DNA of 64,000 bases, from the NCBI GenBank assembly GCA_012932865.1, contig SAXG01000025.1, forward strand, positions 186,001 through 250,000. Reading direction: 5' to 3'. Shown here piece by piece: positions 52,969 through 63,650 of the stretch. Every line of letters starts with the position of its first letter. Position 1 is the first letter of the stretch. The notes beneath the pieces were generated by a model. That model was not told the origin of the DNA, searched no databases, and saw only the letters and a program-made list of their open reading frames with translations. The translations under genes were made by a program, and so were the position numbers. The DNA comes from Amylostereum areolatum. Taxonomy: Eukaryota > Basidiomycota > Agaricomycetes > Russulales > Stereaceae.

Positions 52969-55693
52969 TCACGTCCGTAACAGCGCCTTCCGCGCCTCCT
53001 CGCCCCTCCGCGGAGCAGCACTCGTCTTCATCGTCGAATTCGATGCCTTCATCGCCCCCACCGCGCTCGCCGTCTTCGCCCGTCCCGTCAACGCCGTGCG
53101 GAGGAGGTCCTGGTTTGCGGCACTGGTCCGCTTAGAGCGCGGGGCGCCCGCATTGTTGGAGCTCGCCGGCGGGGGCCGATCCCGCTCCACTTTCTTCAGG
53201 AATGGACTCGGAAGGTTCATCTCGTCGTTGAGGTCGTACACAGGCGGTGCAGGGCTCGAGGCCGAGCGCGTCGTCTGCGGGCGTCCCGCTGTGGTGCCCG
53301 AGGGCGCAACGGACGAATCCGATACGGATGAGGGGACTGAGGTACCCGACGCCGGCTGCTTTCCAGTAGACTTCGATGAAGAGGCAGTGGGTGCGGACTC
53401 GGTGGACTCCGGGAGCTTTGGACGACTCGCGGAGGGTCGGATGGACGGTCGCCGAAGGCGAGTACTGGGAGCGGGTTTGTCTTGGGCCAGCGATACCGTG
53501 CCTGTCGACGGCCGACTTGGGCATCGGAACTCCCTTCCTTTTCGAAGGAGAGGGAGGCGGGGGAGGCGCCCTGTTCTCGTGCTCGGAATCGTGCTCATCT
53601 TCACTGTCCGCCTCCTGAAGCCTCTCCGGAGCGAAGATCTGGGCAAAGCCAAGGCCGCGCTTGGGCGTGTCCTCGAAGAATTTGGCGAGATCTCCAGGTG
53701 TAGGCGTGGCGATGACTTCTCCAGTATTCGTGTTGATGACACCCTTCATGACAGAGGCTGGAGGCTGGAAGTGCTTTGCGGGGCGATTGCGTGGTGTTTC
53801 ATAGGCGGTAAAGGCGCGGCGGAGACCCACGCGCGGTGTCGGCTGGTCGTCGGCCAGCTGAGCAGCAATGATGTTCTGAACCTCTTCAAAGGGAGACTTC
53901 TCTTTCTTGCTCGTCGGAGCTAAGCAAGCGTTAGAACGAACGTTGCCGACGAGGTGCAGCCATACCTGTGTTTGCTTCCAGCTTGGATAAGCTTTCCTGG
54001 AGCTCGTTCCTTGCAGACTCCAGCTGTTCCCATTCCTCCTTCCAACGGTCCTCCAATTCCCGCTCGCACTCCTCGCGGATTTCAACTTCGCGCTTCCGCC
54101 ACGCTTCCTCGATCTCCGCCTCTCGTCTTCGGACGGCGTCCATGATCTCCTCCTCACGCTTCTGCATCGCCTGCGCGACCTCCTCTTCCCGGCGGAGGAC
54201 AGCGGTGCGCAACTCATCTTCCCGCCGAGTTATCGCCTGCTGTATTTGGGTCCCAACAGATGCTTGCATCTCGGCGACGTGCGCGTGCAGCGCAGCGATC
54301 TCGCTGTCTTTTTGAGAAGCGATGGCGGAGAGGGTGGCCTCTCGCGTAGCGACATTCGCTTCCCGTGCGAGCACCTCGCGTTCTTTGTCCAGGAGAGCAG
54401 CTTTATGGGCCTTTACTGAAGTAAGACTGTCCCGGAATTAGAGAGTACATAGAGAATGGAGAAGTATGAAGCTCACAGGGCTTGAGCCTTGGTGACTTGA
54501 TATGCGAGGTCCAAGCGCTCGTGTTGGAGAAGCTGGGCAGCGGAGGGCCTCATCGCAGGCTAAGAAACAGGCGGTCAAGTCCCATCCAAAGGCGCTAACC
54601 TGACGGCTCACATTCAGATTCAGCATTGCTTTGATGACACCAGACAACGCTTGGCTATACCCACGAGGCAATGGAGGTATGCGGCCGTTCCTAATGCAAC
54701 GTATGACTTCACGGCTCCATGGCGAAGACGGGTGGATGCATACCTAATAAACATGCTGAGTTCTGAATGGGTTTTTGCCTCGTGGAATGGGGGTTTGAGT
54801 GCGCAGAGTTCGTAGATTAAGCACCCGAGAGACCATATATCGGACTTGGAGTCATAAGCTTTTTCTTGCATAAGTTCGGGGGACATATAATAGGGTGTCT
54901 GCACAGACGTCAGAAGATGGGAGCAGTGGGTATGGGGAAGGACGTACTCCGACGTAAGTATTAGCGAGGCTAGCTTGGGTTAGAGCTTTTGAGAGGCCAA
55001 AATCACCGAGCTTGACGGTATTGGACTCGTCCAAGAACACTAGACGACAAGCGGATCCGCCATCAGTCAACATCGTCCAAAGCACAAACAGCAACGCACC
55101 ATTATCTGGTTTCAAATCTCTGTGAAGAATCGGTGCCCTTCGCTCCCGCCCATCGCAGTCAGAGCCACTGCTTCCTGACCTCGCATGCCCGTTGGGATGG
55201 TGACAGTGTTGCAAAGCAAGCAAAATCTGCATAAAATAGTTCCATATCGTCTCCTCCGGTATAGGTCGATTGTGTCGTTGTGCGAGCTTGATGACAGAGG
55301 AGAGGTCGCCGCCGCCACAGTATTCCATGAGGATGTAGAGGACTCCGGCGTCGCGGTCGACGTGTCGATCATGATAACGAACGATATGCTCGTGGTTAAG
55401 GTCTTTGAGGATGTTGCTAATGGACGGTCAGTGTCGGTGGTTCTGGCGCCATTACCAGGGAAAGAAACGCACACTTCTGCCACAATCTGCTTTCTATCCC
55501 GCTCGCTCATGCGCTCGAAGTTGAGCTCCTTCCGGGCCAGGATCTGTCGTCGCTCGTCAGCGACAACGAACAATGACGAAGAGGGTGTGTCACGCACTAT
55601 GCCGTCCGACTTTCGTCTGACTTTGCGAATGATTCCAAAGGAGCCGTTCCCAATGATGTCGAGGGGTTCGTACAGATCCAGGAAGGACGCCAT
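52969..55693 (-). CDS. NIMA-related (Nek2-type) mitotic serine/threonine kinase
   Basis: Starts at 55693 with [20 protein letters not shown] (Gly loop), then [20 protein letters not shown] (VAIK-type Lys), [36 protein letters not shown] and [10 protein letters not shown]. The kinase domain ends with [14 protein letters not shown] coiled coil of heptads follows ([18 protein letters not shown] through [23 protein letters not shown]), as in NIMA/Nek2. The tail holds [27 protein letters not shown] and, near the end, [17 protein letters not shown]. The tail changes frame by one base somewhere in 53400-53560, in Ser/Pro-rich sequence. A missed intron or an indel could explain this; I could not place it. 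The HRDLKPD and DFG motifs are intact. Introns at about 55548-55600, 55440-55490 and 55040-55100 were checked for phase. Confidence 0.9.
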
Positions 55694-56235
55694 GGGTGTC
55701 AGTCGGCTGTGACGTTGTTCTCAAAGTCAAAAGAACGGTAAGATGCGTGGGGCTTGGCCTGAGCAAGCGTCGGTGTTCCCCGACTGCAAAATGAGGGCAA
55801 AAAGGTGTAAGGAGAGCCCTCGGGCGGCGGCGGAGGTGGAGGTGAGGGCGAGGGAGGAAGAGGAAATCAAAAGACGACCGGAAGAAATCAACCGTGTTCT
55901 GGACTGTGCTCGGGACGCGGTTCGAAACGTGACCGTGTTTGCGTCCGGTTCGCTTCCACGTGATGGGAATATCTACTCGAGTCCTGCACGACGTTCACGC
56001 GCCGGGCTGGAAAGGTACGATGTACGATGATGCAGGATGCTGAAATTAGCAGGCAGACAAGCACAGAAGCGGCGTGTAAGTGTGTTTCACATATACTAGT
56101 ACAGTATTAGAGCGTATGGAGGTAAGTAAGTAAGGAATACACGCTTTCTATGATGTCTAGTGCTAGAACAAATCATTACGTGCGGCGAGCCATGGAAGTA
56201 ATAGTAATTGGAGACGAAATGGCGTCAGATAATGT
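55694..56235. other. Intergenic; promoter of the kinase gene
   Basis: GC-rich upstream of the kinase start, then AT-rich next to the TF2 stop. No gene recognised. Confidence 0.4.
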
Positions 56236-58481
56236 CTAGATGCCAACACGCTCCTGTTGAATGCGTCCCAGCTGATAGTCTACGCGATGAAACAGCCCCA
56301 GTAAGCGAACCCGTCGAGACGTCGAGAATAAGCACACGTACTCATCAAGGCTGAGTTAGGCGCAAACACCGCCATCGTCGCCTGCAACTGATCCAAAGCT
56401 GCAATCAGCTCCCCCTCCCGATTCGGTGCCCCAGGCCCTGGGGTGGCATACAACGACCGCATCATGATGATCTCGTTGATCATAACCCTACACACCGCCG
56501 CCCACATCGACTAGAAATCGAAACAAAGAAACCATCAACATCTGCCACTTGGAAACGTCAGGGTGCAAAAGGCCACTCACCGCGATCGTTGGGTTCAAGT
56601 ACGGGAAGTCGTGCACGCGCACGGCGAGGTTGGCACGGAGAATAGCGGTACCGGCGGCTAGGCATTTGGCGCGCGACGCTGCGTTCTGTTGTGCGAACGC
56701 CGAGTGCAGTTGAATCGTCGCTGCGTTCGCCAGGCAGTGGATTCCATGCATGTATTCGACCGCGACGGGCGGCAGCTGTTCTAGGTTGGTCAGAGGAGGC
56801 ATTTGGCCCTTGAACTCGTCGATCCTCTGGTCCAACGCCACGAACTCCGCGTAATAGCTGTTCATGTTCTGTAGCTCTGTGGCACCGATCAATGCAGATT
56901 CGACGGGAGCTTGGACAGGATACAAACCTGGACGCCAGGACGATGCAAGACGCGTGGCACGTTCGAACAACGCGGACGCCTTCACCGCCTGCGTCAGGTT
57001 CCCGGTGTTCTCCCAAGGCCAGCCGGTGTTGATGCCCGTAAGGAAATTCTTCAGTGTTCCGCTCGTGCGCAAATTGGGGTATATCTGACCCTGTTCAGAA
57101 GACGTGAGCTCCTCCAAACAAAAAGCAAGCGCACCGACGGCTCACTCGCTCATACGTCTCCATCTCGAGCGGCCATGGCGTGTCGATTTGTGCGCCAAGT
57201 GTATCCGCGTCCGCGATGATGCTCGGCACACCCAGCGTCACTGCCCACACGCGGTCGAGCATGAACGACATCCAAAACGCGTTGATGCGCTCGCCCTCCT
57301 CGATCTGGTCGCGTGGTTCTGGGACCGTAAGCTCGAATGGATCAATGTAGGACGAGGAGAACGGGTGAGCCGGTTGCGCGGAGCGAATTTTGTGGAAGCC
57401 GCACGATAGAGCCAGGGACGCGGCGGCATCGGTTTGATGTCGACCCTCCAAGAAGCGACCGATCTCGAAGAGATAGCTCGCGAGGAGAAGTTTGGCTTGA
57501 ATCGCTTGAACGACTTCGTGCGAAAGGGATCCCGTGAGGGCATGGCCAATCTGCGAGAGTGCCTCAGAAAGAAGAGGAGCCTCGTGCACCGCTACATCCT
57601 CCGAACCCGACAATTTGACTCCCCAGAGACAGAGAATGGTCAGAAGAGCAGGTAGAGGACGACCGACGCTACCGTCAGGTAGAAGCATGGCGCTCTTGAA
57701 GCGCTCTTGATGGAGAAACCAGAATAGGCTTCCGGCTCGCTGAAAGAAAATGTCGATCCTGGCATAGACGAGGATGTGAGATCAGGATGCACATACGAGA
57801 AACGAAGTGACGTACAGTTGTTGGGCAACGTGCGGCGCCAGCTCCTCGTAGTCCCATGTATCGGCGCGAGCGGCGGATGCGCCGCGCATGGAGTAAGATC
57901 GCGAGCCTAAGAATTGCGCCAGGTCGGCCTTCTGCCATGATGCAGGATAAGAAGAGCCCTGAGAGGGTAACTCACTGGCAGCCGGACTGGGAGCGCCAGA
58001 CGTCGGAGAAGAATGCTGCGAGTAACCTGGGGCAGGAGAAGTGTGAAGTCCATGAGAATAGCTTGAGTGCGGGTGGTGAAGTGTCACCGATGAGGTCGAA
58101 ACCTCGGGGTGTTCGAGCTCCTGGATACGCGCCTCGAGCCTAGAGATCGTATCCTCGAGCATCTGAGAACGAGTTCGTCCTTGACCGTCTGTGTACTCGC
58201 AGTCGTCCGACCTGTTCGACCGAGCGCACGGCCCGCACACTGGCCGCGTACCATCGCATTTCTGTAATGATAAAAAAGAATGTCGCACCGTGAAGACATT
58301 GTCGCACCGGGGTACACGCAAAAGGAACCTACCATTTTTCGACGTCTGCATTGAGTGTCAATAACACGGCGTCGAGGGACGAAAACTGTGTGACTTACCT
58401 GCAGTTAAGACATGCCTTGCCACGTTGAAGGGCGCTGGAAGAAGAAGCCCTGGATGTACCGCTACTGCCGGCGTCGGACAT
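56236..58481 (-). CDS. Zn2Cys6 transcription factor with fungal-specific regulatory domain (TF2), 13-base microexon
   Basis: Starts at 58481 with MSDAGSSGTSRASSSSALQR. The zinc cluster is spread over three exons: KACLNC, a 13-base microexon at 58333-58345 contributing RRRKM, and KCDGTRPVCGPCARS...CEY. A dimerisation-like coil follows (SQMLEDTISRLEARIQELEH). The middle homology region includes ALLTILCLWGVKL, QAKLLLASYLFEIGRF, ALSCGFHKI and AFWMSFMLDRVWAVTLGVPS. A very short intron of 34-37 bases lies at about 57111-57147. The last introns lead to SMWAAVCRVMINEI and a C-terminus NYQLGRIQQERVGI, ending at 56236. This terminal exon is outside the longest frame and was found by splice phase. It resembles xylanase/sugar-regulator-like Zn2Cys6 proteins only in general layout; no specific target can be named. 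Confidence 0.85.
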
Positions 58482-61237
58482 TCTGTGATGATGAGTAGAG
58501 TGGGGTGATGGAGGGAATGAGGGGTGGGTGCGATCTGGAGTGAAGAGATGCGTACGACCCGCCCTTATACTTATAGACTTTCCCTCTAGCCGGAGGCATG
58601 ACTCTGCGACGTGAGCCATTGGTCCCCCTCCACTGAGTCAGACAGTCCGCCGATTAGTGAACGATGTGGGCGCCGTCCGTTCCGGCTTTGCGTCGAAACC
58701 CGCGATATGGAAAGCCCATGCCCGGCTACGTGGGGCTGGAGGGAGCCCGAGTTTGCTGGAAAAGGGCTGTGCGGTGTCGACTCGAGCAAAGGCATGCGAT
58801 GAGTAGTAAGTACGACGGCAAGTCACGCACGATGACCCTGCGCAAACCGCAACGTGCAATGGCAGGCGCCACGGCATCGGAACGCGGCAGTCCCCTTCAC
58901 CGGGGGTCCCCGCGTCGACGCTCCTTCGCCTTTCTGTCATCCCGACGGCCACTCGTACTAATCAACAGCAAAGCCGAGTCACTCCGTTCTATTCTGTCCT
59001 TTGCTCGCGATGAAACCTTTACCTCACCCCAGCCCACACTGCACGCACGGACCCACTCTGGCAGCCGGTTCCTCCGCCGCGGGAGATGCACCAGAGCAGC
59101 GCTTTCCGATATGTCGGGTGACGGCGGGAAGCGCTGCCCCGCCTTCAGGCATCCGATAGGTGATGGCGAAGCCTTCACAACTTCACGCCCGGTCTTTCAG
59201 AAGGGCCCGACGTTAACGTTGTAAACTGCACGAGCGAGGATGGATCCATGATGCAGTGATGCAGTGATGCACGATGCCCTCTTTGGATCGGCGACATGTA
59301 AGGCGCATGTAAGGATGACTAAACTTAGAAGTTCGAGGGACCTTGTATCTGAGAAGAAGTCGCCCAATGCGCGCTGAATAACCTAAGGGCGGGGAATCTC
59401 AATGCGGACTCTTCGTCAACAACATATGATATGGTATGCACGCAATATAAACGTGATATACGCGCAAATCCTATCAGTAAGACTAAGGCGTCCTGAAAAC
59501 GAGTTGTCAGTCATTCAGAAGCCGGACAGGCGAAGAAGCTTTACCAAGATGTGCGTCTTTGCTGCGTGGGCCTGCATCCGCAAGTTGACTCGGAAAGCGG
59601 CCCACTCTAAAGAAGAGAAGACGCTGAGCATCATATTGGGCCAGAAAAAAGAACGCGCAAGAGAAAGATAGGATCCGTTGTCAGATTCCATGGATCATCC
59701 ACATCGTGCATACAACGTTATTTTTGATGTGCTTCGGAGAAACTAGAGGGCTATTGCGTCTCTGATCCACCTCCCCTTGGACGGATTCCATATCTGAATA
59801 GAAATACAAGAAAACCGTTGATTCCAGAAGGCCCGTGTACCGCGGGCATCTCGAAGTCAGAAAGTGGGTGACCTGGAACAAAGGCCGATAACTACGCAAC
59901 ATGACTTGGCACAACTCGCGCTCTTGAGGGACAAGAGTTCGATGGATGCTCGTTGGCCGGTATTCAAGACGAGGTGAATCACACTCCGCTGAAACCGTCC
60001 TTCCCAGCGAAGAACAAGGGAAAACACCTGTTCGTGGCATCTTGACTGCCCTGCGGGGTTTGGCAAAGCGTAACCTGAACGGTCACAAGGTCCCCTTCCC
60101 ATTCTGGACACGAAATAAATCGACGATGAAACTACTCGTATTCGTGACCTTAGAAGTTAGAGGAGCTCTGTATATGCACTGTGGCACAGCTGAGGTGTGC
60201 GTTCGGAGGGCTAGATCTGATGGGATCGGTGGCCCAACTCAGCCTACGTCCATCTGGGAAATGATTGCGGGGACCGATCTCAAATTCCATACCACGGGTA
60301 GATATGATGAACGTACCGATTTTTTCGTCGACGGTGACAGAGGGCGGCATACTCTCTCGGAGTCGCGGACGAAAGACAGGGTATAGCCGCAGCCTGAGGA
60401 TGTCCGAGGCCGAGGGCCTTGTGTCGTTCGGAACACCCTCTTGACGTCACGACAAAGGGCTGTCCACCGTTCGGATCGTCTTCATTCGAGGACGCTCGAG
60501 CGCCTGGAGAGTGCCGTAAGATGGTATAGAGAATAGATTGGCAGGAAGATCCACTTGCGCGCGCCTAAGCACACGGTGGGGACCTGATGGCGCGAAATCC
60601 CGGCAAACATGTCACCGGCAATGTCTGGACTGGAGGACGCGCATACATGTGAGTGACCGTGAAGTGGACAGGATGTAGATTCGCGGCGCACACCTGGAGC
60701 GATTTGAGCACAAGGACATCGTATATCCGCAGACGTGGATAGATCAGTGCCGGCGTGTTTGCCTTGCACGAGGGTCGCTCTGCTGGGGTGCACGAAGGAG
60801 TAAGTATCAGGAAACGAGTACTGCCGCATCTTTAGTCCGATATGTGTTTCTGGTCTTGCGCGTGCAAACACGGTGCCTATGGATACATCGACTAGTACAA
60901 TGGGGATAAATTCTTACCATCGCCCCCACAGCACGTTTCCAGAACGTGTGGCGACTTGTGATCTGTAGTTTTCAACGATGCCGACCGCGCAGACGGTGAC
61001 CAAGTGCTAAAGAAACTGATGTCAGTAAAAGAGAGAGCGAGCGAGTGAGAGGTCAGATCGTGGAGATTGGATGATCGGGTAAGAGCGGGCATGGTGGGAA
61101 GTGGACGTATCCAAGACCACGGCATTGAGGTAACGATTGAATAGGAGATCTGGCCTGTGTCTGGCACCGAGGCTGCCACAGATGGATCGCTCCTGTCAGT
61201 CGGAGGAACAACAAGAACCCTTGGATGTGAAACGTAC
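58482..61237. other. Gene-poor region, about 2.7 kb
   Basis: Includes the TF2 promoter (complement of 58563-58576 reads TATAAGTATAAG, about 85 bases upstream of its ATG). Several frames (59681-60040 -, 59946-60386 +, 60482-60871 -) lack recognisable motifs. Part of 60892-61237 (-) may hold 3' exons of gene Y. Confidence 0.35.
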
Positions 61238-61940
61238 TTCTGTTCCTTTGAGACCGTGACGATGCCTCTTCCGACCTCATGCCGTCTAGTGCCAAGGAGA
61301 TACTTATCAGGATTGACTTCGATGTTAACGAGATCGAGACGGCGTACGAGGGGGGGAAACACATGCTTAGCTAATGGTTGGAGGTTTGGGAAACGTGCAT
61401 TGTTTTCATCACTGAACTCGGCCTTGCCATTTGACTATGAGGCTGATCGAGTGCGCTGGCTTTCGTGTCCGTTACCGATAATAGACGACGACGCATGCGA
61501 ACACGGTCGCGAATAAAAATTTCTGTTCGAAAATTTAGGAACGGAGGAGTGCTATGATTTACGAGGTGGAAACATGTCAAACGAACTTGTTAAATAGGTC
61601 ATAGTCTTACGCCTCATTAATCATGTGGCTGTGGCAGTGGGGCGGTGATACGACCGAAAACATCGTATCCGGATTCGCGTTTGAGCGGATTCTGAAACCC
61701 TGCCCCTTTTGATGTAGTTGGGTTAGATTGTGCACCCCAAAATCGACAAATGAATAGGGCGGACTCGAGTCCTCCCACAGTTTTTCACGCAGTTTTTTCT
61801 TGCCTGGCCACTGTCCGCGACCCTCCATGTGCTTCAACGTGGCTAAGATAGAATTCGTTTTCTTCCGGCGACCAGACTAGATAGCCATCTTCGTGATGTA
61901 GGGTCGTATTGACTGACGTGTGGCACGTTGGGAGCGTTCT
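61238..61940 (-). CDS. Unrecognised multi-exon gene Y (internal exons only)
   Basis: Three consecutive exons fit together with good splice sites and phase. The first (61940-61611) reads SVNTTLHHEDGYLVWSPEEN, then VDFGVHNLTQLHQKGQGFRI and SPPHCHSHMINEA. The second (61551-61476) reads TPPFLNFRTEIFIRDRVRMR. The third (61434-61238) reads SNGKAEFSDENNARFPNLQP, LVRRLDLVNIEVNPDKYLLG and GRGIVTVSKEQ. No domain is recognised. Within the first exon a run of six A (complement of 61793-61798) requires one base to be skipped to join EAHGGSRTVARQEK to LREKLWEDSS. The 5' exon (perhaps near 62091) and the 3' end were not resolved. I consider the gene real but incomplete as modelled. Confidence 0.5.
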
Positions 61941-62274
61941 CTAGAGGACAACGTTGGAAGGCAGATGATATCGTATGCGTGTAACAAAAACAAGTACGTG
62001 CAATCCTCCACACGGCCTCTCTCAACCAGCTATAACTCTCTAGCGTATGAGCCGCATGTGCATCTGTGTCCATCGTCGTTGAAACCTGCATACGGGCACC
62101 AGGTGCTTGCCATGCCTGTGCCTTCTGCGCGCTTCCAGTGGGCCATAGAGTAACTTTACGTCCTTATCCAAGGGAAGCCTCGAATGCGTCGCTTTGTGGT
62201 GAGATAAAGACGGGCGAATAGCCTCGCCGATGGCAAATATGACAGGAAGCAAGAGATAAACAGGGTGGGAGAGA

Positions 62275-63650
62275 GTGGGAGCCACAATCTTCGCGCCGTG
62301 GCTACTACAAGGGATGGTGGTGGTGGAGATGATGCGCTCAGCCGCGGCGAACCGAGCGCGTCGAGTCGACGGAGGACCCCTGAAATTCCCTATAGAGCAT
62401 TCATCCCAGGGTGACCTGTTTTCGGTGGTGCGCTGGGACAGAATTTGGGCCATTTTCGGTGATTTACATGATAGATTTTTTCAAGTCAGCCGTTTTCAGT
62501 GGTTCTTAGACTATACATATCTAAAAATAGTCTAATTTCCCACGCCTTCGGCGTCGAGGTTTCCAGAGCAGAACTCTCATTTTATGCACAAGCTTGCTAT
62601 AACATGCCTAGTTTGCTTTCATAGACCCATGGGAAGCAAAATATGCAAAATACTTGTGATTGGAACTGACAGATCCTCGGCGTGTTCAGATGCTTACCAT
62701 TTTCGGTGGTGAAGATGGGACTTTGGACGGGCGGGTTCCTTTTCAGTGGTTCTTAGCTCCAACATGTTGGCCCTACGGGGCCCATTTTCGGTGGAGAGTA
62801 CCATACATAGGTTCCCATAAGGCCCAAATTTTCGGTGGTCCGAGATGAATCATTTATAGGGAATTTCAGGGGTCCTGTCGACGGTCGTCGACGCGATCCT
62901 GACTCAGCAATTCTCACAAAGTCGCCGGCTGAAGGCCTGCGCGCACCTTGTGGATTTGTCAAAACGCCTTCAGTTCGCAACTTCGCATCCCCTACAATCT
63001 CATTTCTACTTATCTACCAAATTGTAAGCAAGAAATACTTTCAGAAGAGCCTCACGAGCCGAAGTACTGGTGTAGAAAGACACAACAAGGAGTGGAGAGT
63101 GACCGGTCATATCACCGGCAATGCGACATTCTTATGCACTTCGTGCTGAAAGCAACGGCGCTTGGAACCCGTCACTATTTCTACCCTATTAGGGAGGTAT
63201 CATTGGGTGCTCTTCGCAGAGAACATAAATGGACTGATCGGCTGTGATATCCCAGAAGAGGATCCCGAAGAAGGTCTCTGGTTGGCATGGGCCAAACCCA
63301 TGTTGACTGTTCCGCCCGCCACTCTGCAATGCAGATACCGTTGGGGATCCGTTGCGTTCAAGTGCAAAGTCGTGAGCTTCACAGAGACCAATGTGTTCAG
63401 CATGGAAGACTCGGTGTACACTGACGAGATCAATGACGACGACAACCCTACCTTCGAGGTCTTGGAAGAAGTCGACGATTCTGGGCACCCATTCGTTTTG
63501 GCTTGCTACAACTACTTGGACATGTTGGTCCCCGACTGTCCATTACATGGGCAAGCGAGTAATCGGCGATCACTTGGAAGCATTGACGGACACGAAGGGT
63601 TGGGGATGGGCATGACAGAGGCGGAGGTACAGGCGATGGCCGCCTGAATG
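62275..63650 (+). pseudogene. X-family protein X2, interrupted by a hAT-like MITE
   Basis: A paralogue of X1 (22504-23618). The 5' part reads MMRSAAANRARRVDG (before 62373) and continues as RRRDPDSAILTKS after 62884; between them sits a 504-base element. EPHEPKYWCRKTQQ follows in another frame, and an exon beginning at about 63150 reads [20 protein letters not shown] and [17 protein letters not shown] in line with X1. Near 63520-63610 two more frame changes occur relative to X1 (YMGKRVIGDHLEALTD, then MTEAEVQAMAA). The insertion plus several indels indicates a pseudogene. No function is known for the family. Confidence 0.6.
62373..62876. mobile_element. Non-autonomous hAT-type element (MITE), 504 bases
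   Basis: Perfect terminal inverted repeats of 22 bases (AGGACCCCTGAAATTCCCTA at each end, plus TA) extend imperfectly into ATTCATC. The flanks carry an exact 8-base direct repeat, GTCGACGG (62365-62372 and 62877-62884), the target-site duplication length typical of the hAT superfamily. No transposase frame is present. The motif TTTTC(G/A)GTG occurs seven times, always in the same orientation, mostly near the two ends (about 62419, 62453, 62493, 62699, 62742, 62783 and 62829). Subterminal repeats of this kind bind hAT transposases in known elements. The insertion is in a coding exon of X2. Confidence 0.8.

Noticed and set aside
62373..62876. Inverted repeat as a transcription terminator or RNA hairpin gene
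   Set aside because: The arms are 460 bases apart and are flanked by an exact 8-base direct duplication, which fits a transposable element better.
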